Source of the DNA: Marivita sp. | GTDB lineage: Bacteria; Pseudomonadota; Alphaproteobacteria; Rhodobacterales; Rhodobacteraceae | Direction: 5' to 3' | Assembly: GCF_020055635.1 (NCBI RefSeq) | Contig: NZ_JAIPUT010000001.1 | Span: 1 to 64,000 of the forward strand | DNA: 64,000 bases | Shown: positions 1-7,772 of the stretch, in pieces | How the letters are laid out: each line of letters opens with the position of its first letter | How positions within the stretch are numbered: the first letter of the stretch is position 1 | Translations under genes and position numbers: made by a program | The notes under the pieces: model-generated | What the model saw: only the letters and a program-made list of their open reading frames with translations | Told to the model about the DNA's origin: nothing | Database searches by the model: none

Positions 1-668
1 GCCAGCTTGACCTGCTCGTCCTGCACCATCGCGTTGTAGGCGGCGTTCAACTCGGCCAGTTCGGTTTCCAGCTTGGTGCGCGCAGCGGCGTCCTGTTCGA
101 CGCTGATCCTGTTTTCCAACTCGATGATCCTGGGGTCCATCGTCAGGATCTCGGCCCGCACGGATTCCAGCTCTCCGACCGTCGCTTCGCGCTCGTCCAG
201 CGTTTCGGACAGGTTCACCTCGACCTTGTCCTTCTGTTCGTTGAGCAGGTTCAGCTGCCCCTGCAACAGCGTCACGATCACGTCGGACTTGGCGATCAGG
301 TCCTGCAGCTTGTCGTCGATTGACGCTGTCTTCATCCGCTCCTGCCGCATCGATTCCGATTTGCCCTTCGAAAAGATGCCCACAAAGCTTTCCCAGCCGG
401 TCTTCGACCGCATCTCGTCGAAGTCCTTGGAAAACGCGGCCGTCACATCGTCCAGCCCCATGATGAGCTCCGCGATATTCGCGTTCATCACATCCGTATG
501 GGCATGCACGTCCTCCAGCGTGGCGTTCTCGATGTCGAAGGTGATGTCGTCGCCGGTTTTCATCTTGGCCCGAGCGGTTTCGATCCGGCCTGTCAGTTCC
601 GCGATCTTGGCCTGTGCCTCGGCCACCTGCGCCTGGCTCTCGCGCACTTGCGTGTCGAAATCTGCCAC
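1..668 (-). CDS. coiled-coil protein of unknown function (partial, runs off left edge)
   Basis: A reading frame on the minus strand starts at GTG 668 with a good ribosome site (GGAGG about 8 bases upstream) and stays open for 222 codons to the window edge, so the C-terminus is missing. The product begins VADFDTQVRESQAQ and is rich in Glu, Gln, Lys and Ala in heptad-like runs, as expected of a long coiled coil. There is no signal peptide or membrane segment in the visible part, so it is probably cytoplasmic. A short hydrophobic stretch around 'GWESFVGIFSKGK' breaks the coil near residue 95. I do not recognise the family. It is divergent from the secreted protein at 850; the function is unknown. 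Confidence 0.72.
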   Translation of the reverse strand, partial: MADFDTQVRESQAQVAEAQAKIAELTGRIETARAKMKTGDDITFDIENATLEDVHAHTDVMNANIAELIMGLDDVTAAFSKDFDEMRSKTGWESFVGIFSKGKSESMRQERMKTASIDDKLQDLIAKSDVIVTLLQGQLNLLNEQKDKVEVNLSETLDEREATVGELESVRAEILTMDPRIIELENRISVEQDAAARTKLETELAELNAAYNAMVQDEQVKL

Positions 669-849
669 TCGAAATCCTCCAATCAAAATGCCCATTCGGA
701 AAATAAGGGGCCATGCCGCACACCGACAAATCGGCTGTGCCGAAACATTTGCAAAAGCCCGGTTGAAAGGGAAGCGAAGATCGCGCTTAAAGTTGCAGAA
801 GGTGCGATGCAGCGCCTTGAATTTGAAACGACCATTCGGAGCATTCAAG

Positions 850-1413
850 ATGAACAGATTCATGTTTCTGGCGCTTGTCGCTGGCCTGTCGCAGCCGATT
901 GCTGCACGGGCGGACGAAATTACCGACACGCTTCAATCCGCGATCGACGCCTATAACGAAGGTGATGTCGCCTATGCGCTGGAAGAGCTCGACTTCGCCC
1001 GCCAGAAGCTGATGGCCCAGCGCGCCGAGGTGTTCCGGGAATTCCTGCCCGAAGCGCCAGAGGGCTGGACCCGCGAGGTCGAGACCGAGATGCAGGCCGG
1101 GCTTGCGATGATGGGCGGCGGCATGGGGGCCAATGCCAGCTACACGTCGCCAGACAGGTCGCAAAGTTACACCATCACCATGATGGCCGACAATGCGATG
1201 GTCGCCAGCATGGGTGCGATGGTGGCCAATGCCGCTGCCATGGGCATGAAAGTCGAACGCATCGGCCGACAGCGTGTGGCGCTCAATGACGATCAGGCAA
1301 TGGCGCTGGTCAACAATCGTATCCTGATCACGATAGACGGAAACGACGAGGCGCTCTTGTTGCAAGCGATGGAGCGCATCGACTTCGAGGGCTTGTCGAA
1401 TTTCGGCAACTGA
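850..1413 (+). CDS. secreted protein of unknown function
   Basis: This 187-residue product starts MNRFMFLALVAGLSQPIAARA, a clear Sec signal peptide with cleavage near residue 21-23, so it should be periplasmic. The mature part opens with a helical repeat-like segment (ITDTLQSAIDAYNEGDVAYALEELDFA, in two pieces) that resembles a single TPR-type hairpin. It continues into a Met/Gly/Ala-rich middle and ends with a short beta-rich tail. ATG 850 was chosen because it begins the signal peptide and has GGAG about 10 bases upstream. The open frame extends far upstream, but that part is antisense to the coiled-coil gene. No catalytic motif is visible and I cannot assign a function. Confidence 0.8.
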   Translation: MNRFMFLALVAGLSQPIAARADEITDTLQSAIDAYNEGDVAYALEELDFARQKLMAQRAEVFREFLPEAPEGWTREVETEMQAGLAMMGGGMGANASYTSPDRSQSYTITMMADNAMVASMGAMVANAAAMGMKVERIGRQRVALNDDQAMALVNNRILITIDGNDEALLLQAMERIDFEGLSNFGN

Positions 1414-1878
1414 GGAACCGTTTAACCTTTGGTAGACCCCTTTGCCGGCGCGTCAGGTGGCGGGACTGTCTGCCCTTCCGAGACCGGCCTTTTCTGCGTC
1501 CTGTGTACGCCCCCTGATGTGAAATCCGGTCGCCTGGGGTGGCCGGCTGGGTTTCCCGTGCGCCACTTTAAAAAAATATGAGCAACAAAGTCTCGCCATA
1601 CGGATTTGAAACTCTACCTGCCGATCCATCCATGTTAAGGCATGTCACACACTCCACGAACGATGCGGGCGACCATGCGGCAAGAGTTCAACAGATGCGT
1701 TTCTCATTCGGCTTTCGGGAACATGTTTGAGGCGTGGGCGGTTTCCGATGTGCCATCTGTAAACATGGAAACCGTGGAGATGTCGTTGCATCGGACCAAC
1801 GCCACCATCGCCGTCATTCCGCCCCTCTGGAGCCGCGGTGGCGATCCTCTTGTGCGCGGACGGACGCCCTAGGGTCGG
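1414..1878. other. 465-base intergenic region ahead of the histidine kinase
   Basis: No convincing gene lies here. A 50-codon frame from ATG 1577 and a 76-codon frame from 1642 exist, but neither has a ribosome site nor recognisable residues. The one feature of note is GGAAC at 1718-1722 followed, after 17 bases, by GGTT at 1740-1743. This is one base from the GGAAC-N16/17-CGTT pattern read by EcfG-type general-stress sigma factors of alphaproteobacteria. It sits about 135 bases before the kinase start. Confidence 0.4.
1718..1743 (+). promoter_or_regulatory. possible EcfG-type promoter for the HisKA_2 kinase
   Basis: GGAAC (1718-1722), a 17-base spacer and GGTT (1740-1743) match the EcfG consensus except for one base in the -10 element. 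Kinases with this HisKA_2 domain often belong to the PhyR/EcfG stress pathway, which makes the site more interesting. A short degenerate motif like this can arise by chance. Confidence 0.3.
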
Positions 1879-3639
1879 ATGTCCCGAACGGATACCCATA
1901 CCACACCCTCCAGAGACAGGGAGACCACCTTCAAGGCGTTTCGCCAGAGTCTTGTCGTGCGCATCGCATTTCTGCTTTCGCTGGCGCTGCTGCCGATCGG
2001 CTTGGTGGCGATGGGGCAAAGCTGGCGCGCGCTGCACATCACGAACGAAAATCTCGAGGCGTCGATCCATGCCCGTACGAGTTCTCTTGTCACGCCGGAA
2101 CGGCGGGCGCTGGATTCCCAGATGGGTGTCGCGAATGCGCTTGCCGACACGATCGGCGTTCTGGACCTGTCGACCGACCAGTGCACGGAAGTCATGCAGC
2201 GCGTCCTCGAGACAAACCCGCGCCTGACTTTCGCGGGCCTTGTCGAAGAAGGGTCCGTGTCGCAGTGCAACAACATCGGTCAGGTTCTCGAATTTGAACC
2301 GGATCCAAGGGTCGACGCGCTTTTTGTCGATCCGCAGCCCTACATCACCTTCCGCGAACGGGGCTCGACCAGCCAGGAACCCGTGATCCTGGTGGCCTAT
2401 CCAAGCTTCGCAGAGGAGGGCGGGCTGAAAGGCTATGTAACGATTTCCCTATCGGCCGAACCGCTTCTTCAAAGCGACACCACCGATGCCCAGAACACGG
2501 ATGTTGCGCTGGTCACGTTCAACAAGTTCGGCGATATCCTGTCCAGCCATACGCCCGAAGGCCCGATCACGGATTACCTTCCCGCGGGCCTTGCGCTTCA
2601 AGGCTTCGTCAACCAGAGGGACTCGTTCTTCACGGCGTTGACCGTGTCCGGCGATACGCGCCTGATCTCGGTCGTTCCGATCCTTCCGGGCGAAGTCTAC
2701 GCCCTTGGCAGCTGGGGGCGCGCCGCGTTGCAGCGCCCGACGGCGCCGTGGTTTGTCGTGTCCACGCTTCTCTTTCCGTTCCTCATGTGGCTGGTCGGGA
2801 TCATCGTTGCGGTGACGTCGTTGAACCGGCTGGTGCTGCGTCATGTTCGAGATCTCGGCCGACGGATGCGGGGTTTCGCGACCCAGCGCAGCGTGGAGAC
2901 GTCCGAGAATATCGAGGACGCCCCGAGCGAGATCCAGACCATCAACGGGACCTTCGAAGCGATGGCGGACCAACTTCTGCGCGACGAGGCCGATCTCGAA
3001 AACGCCGTCTTCGAACGCGAGGTGCTGCTCAAGGAGGTGCATCACCGGGTGAAGAACAACCTGCAGCTCATTTCCTCCATCATCAACATGCAGGTGCGCC
3101 AGGTCGGCAGCCCCGAGGCGGTCGCGGCCCTTCGCAAGTTCCAGGACCGGGTGACAAGTCTCGCCTCGGTGCACCGCGCGCTCTACCAGGAGCCGTCGCT
3201 GACCCATATCCGGTTCGACGTCTTGCTCAACGACCTGGTGGCACAATCCAACGCCGCCGGAACGCCCGATCACACGCCGGTGCAGATCGATCTCGATCTT
3301 GATCAGGTCACGCTTCTGCCCGACCAGACAGGTCCGCTTGCCATGGTGGCGACCGAAGCCCTGTCCAACGCGTTCAAATACGGTGGTCCAGGGTCGGACG
3401 GGCTGTTCCACCTCGAGGTCAAGCTGAAGAAGCTGACCGAGAACGACGCCACCCGCGTGCGGTTGTCGGTCGAGAACAGTATCGACGCGACACTCGAGCG
3501 GAGCTTGGGCACCGGTCTTGGCAAGCGGCTGATCGTGGCATTCGCGAGCCAGCTTGACGGGCAGCTTGACGAGATTGACGAAGTCGACCGTCACGGCTTC
3601 ATCCTGACCTTCGACTACCAGCCTTTCACACCGGATTGA
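1879..3639 (+). CDS. membrane sensor histidine kinase, HisKA_2 family
   Basis: This 586-residue protein has a membrane segment at about residues 29-48 (VVRIAFLLSLALLPIGLVAM). An extracytoplasmic sensor region of about 240 residues follows, then a second membrane segment near 290-315. A HAMP-like linker and a HisKA_2 phosphoacceptor region come next, with His388-His389 in 'EVHHRVKNNLQ', and a HATPase domain with 'ALSNAFKYGG' (N box). HisKA_2/HWE kinases of alphaproteobacteria commonly phosphorylate PhyR or single-domain regulators. No response regulator, nepR or ecfG gene is adjacent, so the partner is unknown. The two Cys in 'STDQC' and 'GSVSQC' of the sensor region might form a disulfide. 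The start is the first ATG after the previous in-frame stop; its ribosome site is weak. Confidence 0.9.
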   Translation: MSRTDTHTTPSRDRETTFKAFRQSLVVRIAFLLSLALLPIGLVAMGQSWRALHITNENLEASIHARTSSLVTPERRALDSQMGVANALADTIGVLDLSTDQCTEVMQRVLETNPRLTFAGLVEEGSVSQCNNIGQVLEFEPDPRVDALFVDPQPYITFRERGSTSQEPVILVAYPSFAEEGGLKGYVTISLSAEPLLQSDTTDAQNTDVALVTFNKFGDILSSHTPEGPITDYLPAGLALQGFVNQRDSFFTALTVSGDTRLISVVPILPGEVYALGSWGRAALQRPTAPWFVVSTLLFPFLMWLVGIIVAVTSLNRLVLRHVRDLGRRMRGFATQRSVETSENIEDAPSEIQTINGTFEAMADQLLRDEADLENAVFEREVLLKEVHHRVKNNLQLISSIINMQVRQVGSPEAVAALRKFQDRVTSLASVHRALYQEPSLTHIRFDVLLNDLVAQSNAAGTPDHTPVQIDLDLDQVTLLPDQTGPLAMVATEALSNAFKYGGPGSDGLFHLEVKLKKLTENDATRVRLSVENSIDATLERSLGTGLGKRLIVAFASQLDGQLDEIDEVDRHGFILTFDYQPFTPD

Positions 3640-3664
3640 TCCGCGGCTCCTGGAACAACGAAGA

Positions 3665-3695
3665 AGAGCGCGCGCCACAGCCGGGCCCGCGCTCT
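3665..3695 (-). terminator. hairpin between convergent genes
   Basis: AGAGCGCG (3665-3672) pairs perfectly with CGCGCTCT (3688-3695) around a 15-base loop. On the minus strand it is followed by a T-rich run, TTCTTCGTTGTT, so it most likely ends the transcript of the small membrane gene at 3731-3883. It may also stop the kinase transcript from the other side. Confidence 0.5.
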
Positions 3696-3730
3696 GTCCA
3701 TAGGCAAGATCACGTCAAGCAGACGCAATC

Positions 3731-3883
3731 TCAGGAATTCGGTGCGTCTTTCGCCAAACGCGACTTCTCCGCGTTCGGATCGTGGCGTTTCTTTTCTGTG
3801 CGCTGCTTGCTCATCAATGCGAAGATGATGAACGCAAGGATCGTGATGAGCGCCAACAGGGGTACAAAGAACTCAGCAGTCAT
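3731..3883 (-). CDS. 50-residue single-pass membrane peptide
   Basis: This short gene has a textbook ribosome site (AAAGGAGG, 6 bases before ATG 3883). It encodes 50 residues: MTAEFFVPLL at the N-terminus, one hydrophobic helix at about residues 7-24, then a highly charged tail (SKQRTEKKRHDPNAEKSR). The shape suggests an inner-membrane peptide with the tail in the cytoplasm. It lies 102 bases downstream of the soxB-like gene in the same direction and may share its transcript; a hairpin follows its stop. I do not recognise the family. The strong ribosome site and sensible protein architecture argue that it is real. Confidence 0.68.
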   Translation of the reverse strand: MTAEFFVPLLALITILAFIIFALMSKQRTEKKRHDPNAEKSRLAKDAPNS

Positions 3884-3985
3884 TGGGACCTCCTTTCAAC
3901 CCCTTCAACACCCATGGCCCGAGGTGGTTCCGACCTCTGCCGGGCTGGTGCGGCGACACACTGCTTTGTGAAGGCCGAAATGCGG

Positions 3986-5236
3986 TCAGTGCAGGTTGGG
4001 CTGGTTGCCCTCGCCCTTCTCGTCGATCATGTGGCCCGTTTCGAAGCGGTTCAGGCGAAACGCCGTGGCGGTTTCGTGCGGCGTGTCGGTGGCCAGAAGA
4101 TGCGCATAGGCAAAGCCCGAGGCCGGGGTCGCCTTGAACCCGCCGTAACACCAGCCACCGTTGAAATAGAGCCCGTCGATATCGGTGCGGTCGATGATCG
4201 GAGAGCCGTCCATCGACATGTCCATCACCCCGCCCCAACTGCGCAAGAGCCGCGCGCGGCAAAGCATCGGGAACATGGCGATCGCCTCTTCCATCACGTC
4301 CTCGACCGTTGGCAGGTTCCCGCGCTGGGCGTAGGAATTGTACCCGTCCAGATTGGCCCCGAAGACAAGCCCGCCCTTGTCCGACTGGCTGCAATAGAAA
4401 TGTCCTGCGCCAAAGGTGATGACCCCCGGCAGTACCGGTTTGAGCCCTTCGGTCACGAAGGCTTGCAGCACATGGCTTTCGATCGGCAGGCGCATCCCGG
4501 CCCTGGCCATGACGGTGGACGACGCCCCGGCGACACAGGCCCCGACCTTCTTGGCGCCGATGAACCCGCGCGACGTGTCGACCCCGCGGCATCTTCCATT
4601 CTCGATGCGGAAGCCGGTCACTTCGCAGTTCTGGAGGATATCGACGCCCAGCGCATCCGCCGCCCGCGCATAGCCCCAGGCCACCGCGTCGTGCCGCGCG
4701 GTCCCGGCGCGCGGCTGCAACAGACCGCCCATCACGGGAAATCGCGCGTTGTTCACGTTCAAAAACGGATAGCGGTCGAGCACCTGTTTCTGATCCAGCA
4801 ACTCTGCATCCGCACCGTTCAGGATCATCGCGTTGCCGCGCCGGATGTAGTCGTCGCGCTGGGTGTCGGAATGCATCAGGTTGAGGACACCGCGCTGGCT
4901 CATCATCACGTTGTAGTTAAGCTCCTGCTCCAGCCCTTCCCAAAGCCTGAGCGAGAATTCGTAGAATGGCAGATTGCCGTCGAGCATGTAGTTCGACCGA
5001 ACGATCGTCGTGTTGCGCCCGACATTGCCGCCGCCGATCCATCCCTTTTCCAGCACCGCGATGCGGCTTTGCCCAAAGGTCCTTGCAAGGTAATAGGCGG
5101 TCGCCAGCCCGTGCCCGCCGCCGCCGATGATCACGTAGTCATACTCTGGCTGCGGATCGGGATCGCGCCATTGAGGCCGCCAGCCGCGATGGCCGGTCAG
5201 CGCCTCCTTGATGATCTGAAATCCTGAATACCGCAT
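3986..5236 (-). CDS. soxB: sarcosine oxidase beta subunit-like FAD/FMN flavoprotein
   Basis: This 416-residue protein has the N-terminal FAD-binding fold (YDYVIIGGGGHGLATAYYLA, about 33-52). It also has the segment 'QPRAGTARHDAVAWGYARA', whose His182 matches the residue that carries covalent FMN in heterotetrameric sarcosine oxidases. In the complete enzyme SoxB demethylates sarcosine with help from the SoxA, SoxD and SoxG subunits, passing formaldehyde to tetrahydrofolate. None of soxD, soxA or soxG is adjacent here: only a 50-residue membrane peptide follows. The protein may therefore be a paralogue acting alone or with subunits encoded elsewhere. It sits 43 bases behind a formamidase-like hydrolase gene in the same direction. 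The AAAGGA ribosome site supports ATG 5236. Confidence 0.9.
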   Translation of the reverse strand: MRYSGFQIIKEALTGHRGWRPQWRDPDPQPEYDYVIIGGGGHGLATAYYLARTFGQSRIAVLEKGWIGGGNVGRNTTIVRSNYMLDGNLPFYEFSLRLWEGLEQELNYNVMMSQRGVLNLMHSDTQRDDYIRRGNAMILNGADAELLDQKQVLDRYPFLNVNNARFPVMGGLLQPRAGTARHDAVAWGYARAADALGVDILQNCEVTGFRIENGRCRGVDTSRGFIGAKKVGACVAGASSTVMARAGMRLPIESHVLQAFVTEGLKPVLPGVITFGAGHFYCSQSDKGGLVFGANLDGYNSYAQRGNLPTVEDVMEEAIAMFPMLCRARLLRSWGGVMDMSMDGSPIIDRTDIDGLYFNGGWCYGGFKATPASGFAYAHLLATDTPHETATAFRLNRFETGHMIDEKGEGNQPNLH

Positions 5237-5279
5237 GATGGCATCCTTTGTCCGGCTCTGCCCGGGCGAAACTGCTGCG

Positions 5280-6074
5280 TCAGGCGTCTTGCAGTATGGC
5301 CTGCATCAACGGGCTGTCGGGGTCCTGCAGCCCGTCGATGACGTCGAAATGATGCTTGCCGGGATCGACAACGCGCTCGCAGTTCCAGGCATCGGCAAGC
5401 CACCTGGCCTGGTCCAGAAAGACGGGCCGTTCCTCGGCCCCGACCCAGACGGTCACAGGCGTTGACGGAGGCGCCATGAGCACCGGGCTTTCGGCAATGG
5501 CTTCTGCCTCTTCAAGCTTGAAGTCCTGGTTCATCAGCGTGTCCATCAGGGGCCGCAGATCAGCCACTGGAGAGATCGGCACGCTTTTCGCGATCCGCGT
5601 CCGCACGGTGTCATCCAGCACAGAGGGATCAAGCATGCGCGCCACCAGGTGCCCCCCCGCCGAATGCCCCGCGAGGTGGATCGGTCCCGGAAACTCCCGC
5701 GCGACGACGGAAATGGCCGTGGCAACCTGGCGGGTGATGTCCGAAATCCGGACCCGGGGGCACAGGTCATAGGTCGGCATGGCGACAACCCAACCCTGCT
5801 TCAGCGCGCCTTGCGCGAAATGCGACCACAGCGATCCGTCGAATTGTCGCCAATAGCCGCCATGAACGAACACGAAGATACCCTTGGGCACACCGTCCGG
5901 CTGGAACAGATCGACGATCTCGCGCGTTCCGTGCCCGTACATCACCCCCAAACGGGCGCGACCGAGCACGGACATCCTCTGACGAAACGCATCCGAGTCC
6001 GCCCGCCACCTGTCCGGGTAGGCGGCCCCGTCTGGAATAAAGGGCGCATTTGCGTAAGCTTCGTTCAAGTCCAC
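5280..6074 (-). CDS. alpha/beta hydrolase, kynurenine formamidase-like
   Basis: This 264-residue protein shows the oxyanion-hole motif HGGYW and the nucleophile elbow GHSAGGH, followed by a late Asp and a His (KHHFDVIDGL), the usual alpha/beta-hydrolase triad. HGGYW with GHSAGG is typical of arylformamidases, which cleave N-formylkynurenine, and of related carboxylesterases. No tryptophan-degradation genes are adjacent, so the substrate remains a guess. The start is GTG 6074 with GGAGA just upstream. The frame continues further upstream, but that part is antisense to gabD. It is probably co-transcribed with the soxB-like gene that follows by 43 bases, and divergent from gabD. Confidence 0.82.
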   Translation of the reverse strand: MDLNEAYANAPFIPDGAAYPDRWRADSDAFRQRMSVLGRARLGVMYGHGTREIVDLFQPDGVPKGIFVFVHGGYWRQFDGSLWSHFAQGALKQGWVVAMPTYDLCPRVRISDITRQVATAISVVAREFPGPIHLAGHSAGGHLVARMLDPSVLDDTVRTRIAKSVPISPVADLRPLMDTLMNQDFKLEEAEAIAESPVLMAPPSTPVTVWVGAEERPVFLDQARWLADAWNCERVVDPGKHHFDVIDGLQDPDSPLMQAILQDA

Positions 6075-6155
6075 ATCGCGTCTCCAAAAACAACAGCACT
6101 TGTCATTGCATGTATCAAGTGATCCACCTTTGTCAGCATAAAACCGGAGGGACCC

Positions 6156-7631
6156 ATGCTCGACCAGACAACAAATCTCGCCAGCCTGCTCAAGGACCCG
6201 TCGTTGCTTGAAACGCGTGCCTATGTGAACGGCGCGTGGATTGATGGCGACGATGGCACTTTCGCAGTCGACAACCCGGCCCGCGGCGACACCATTGCCG
6301 ACGTCGCCGACCTGTCCCGCGCGCAGGTGGCCGACGCCATCGCCGCCGCGCAGACCGCCCAGAAGGACTGGGCCAGGTGGACCGGCAAGGAACGCAGCCA
6401 GGTGCTGCGCAAGTGGTTCGACCTGATGATGGAACACCAGGACGATCTGGGCACCATCCTGACCGCCGAACAGGGCAAGCCGCTGGCCGAAGCCAAGGGC
6501 GAAATCGCCTACGGCGCGTCCTTCATCGAGTTCTTCGCGGAAGAGGCCAAGCGCGTCTACGGCGAGACCATTCCCGGCCACCAGCGCGACAAGCGCATCA
6601 TGGTGATGAAACAGCCCATCGGCGTTGTCGGGTCGATCACGCCCTGGAACTTCCCGAATGCGATGATCACCCGCAAGGCCGGTCCGGCGCTGGCGGCCGG
6701 GTGCAGTTTCGTCGCGCGACCGGCGGCTGAAACCCCGCTATCCGCCATCGTCCTGGGTGTGCTGGCCGAACGTGCCGGTATCCCTGCAGGCGTGTTCAAC
6801 GTGGTGCCGTCCTCGTCGTCGTCGGAAGTGGGCAAGGAAATGTGCGAGAACCCGGCGGTGCGCAAGCTGACCTTTACCGGCTCGACCGAGGTGGGTCGCA
6901 TCCTGTTGCGCCAGGCCGCCGACCAGGTGATGAAATGCTCGATGGAGCTGGGCGGCAACGCGCCCTTCATCGTGTTCGACGATGCCGACATCGATGCGGC
7001 GGTCGATGGTGCCATCATGTGCAAGTTCCGCAACAACGGCCAGACCTGCGTCTGTGCCAACCGCATCTACGTGCAGGCGGGCGTCTATGACGTGTTCGCG
7101 CAAAAGCTCAAGGACCGCGTGTCGAAAATGAAGGTGGGCGACGGGCTCGAAGAGGGCACCGACCTTGGCCCGCTCATCAACGCGGATGCGCTCACAAAGG
7201 TGCAGGACCATATCGCGGACGCCAAGTCCAAGGGGGCCGAAGTGATCCTGGGCGAGGAAGAGCACCGCAAGGAGGGCAATTTCTTCGGCCCGACCATCGT
7301 CACGGGTGCGACACGGGACATGGCATTCTCGACCGAGGAGACCTTTGGCCCGCTCGCTCCGCTCTTCAAGTTCGAGACCGAAGACGATGTGATCGAACTG
7401 GCCAATGACACGATCTTCGGGTTGGCCAGCTATTTCTACGCCAAGGACCTGAGCCGCGTCTACAAGGTGGCCGAGGCGCTGGAATACGGCATCGTCGGCG
7501 TGAACACCGGCATCATCTCGACCGAGGTGGCGCCCTTCGGCGGAGTCAAGCAATCGGGTCTGGGCCGCGAAGGCAGCCATCACGGCATCGAGGAATTCCT
7601 CGAGATGAAATATGTCTGCCTGAGCATCTGA
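6156..7631 (+). CDS. gabD: NAD(P)-dependent succinate-semialdehyde dehydrogenase
   Basis: This 491-residue enzyme is a full-length aldehyde dehydrogenase of the GabD branch. The Rossmann segment contains 'TFTGSTEVGR', the general base lies in 'MELGGNAP', and the catalytic Cys298 lies in 'NNGQTCVCANR'. The C-terminus has 'FGGVKQSGLGREGS', typical of succinate-semialdehyde dehydrogenases. It oxidises succinate semialdehyde to succinate, the last step of the GABA shunt, but may accept other semialdehydes. GGAGG precedes ATG 6156. No gabT is nearby. A strong terminator follows directly, so the gene is probably transcribed alone. Confidence 0.92.
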   Translation: MLDQTTNLASLLKDPSLLETRAYVNGAWIDGDDGTFAVDNPARGDTIADVADLSRAQVADAIAAAQTAQKDWARWTGKERSQVLRKWFDLMMEHQDDLGTILTAEQGKPLAEAKGEIAYGASFIEFFAEEAKRVYGETIPGHQRDKRIMVMKQPIGVVGSITPWNFPNAMITRKAGPALAAGCSFVARPAAETPLSAIVLGVLAERAGIPAGVFNVVPSSSSSEVGKEMCENPAVRKLTFTGSTEVGRILLRQAADQVMKCSMELGGNAPFIVFDDADIDAAVDGAIMCKFRNNGQTCVCANRIYVQAGVYDVFAQKLKDRVSKMKVGDGLEEGTDLGPLINADALTKVQDHIADAKSKGAEVILGEEEHRKEGNFFGPTIVTGATRDMAFSTEETFGPLAPLFKFETEDDVIELANDTIFGLASYFYAKDLSRVYKVAEALEYGIVGVNTGIISTEVAPFGGVKQSGLGREGSHHGIEEFLEMKYVCLSI

Positions 7632-7648
7632 CGCGCCTCTTGTCATCA

Positions 7649-7692
7649 GCAGCGGATGAGGCCCGGCCTGAGGTCTCATCCGCTGCAATTTT
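7649..7692 (+). terminator. rho-independent terminator of gabD
   Basis: GCAGCGGATGAG (7649-7660) and CTCATCCGCTGC (7675-7686) form a perfect 12-base-pair stem with a 14-base loop, followed by AATTTTC. Confidence 0.9.
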
Positions 7693-7772
7693 CACAAAAC
7701 CGATTCAAATACTTCATGTAGATGTCGTGCCCGCGCGTCACCTCCCTTGATGTCCATCCAAGGGGGATTTCC

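Noticed and set aside
1577-1729. 50-codon frame MSNKVSPYGF... ahead of the histidine kinase
   Set aside because: No ribosome site, no recognisable residues, and it is unlike NepR, the small protein one might expect near such a kinase.
3782-5227. 481-codon plus-strand open frame
   Set aside because: Antisense shadow of the soxB-like gene, with low-complexity His/Arg-rich translation and no ribosome site.
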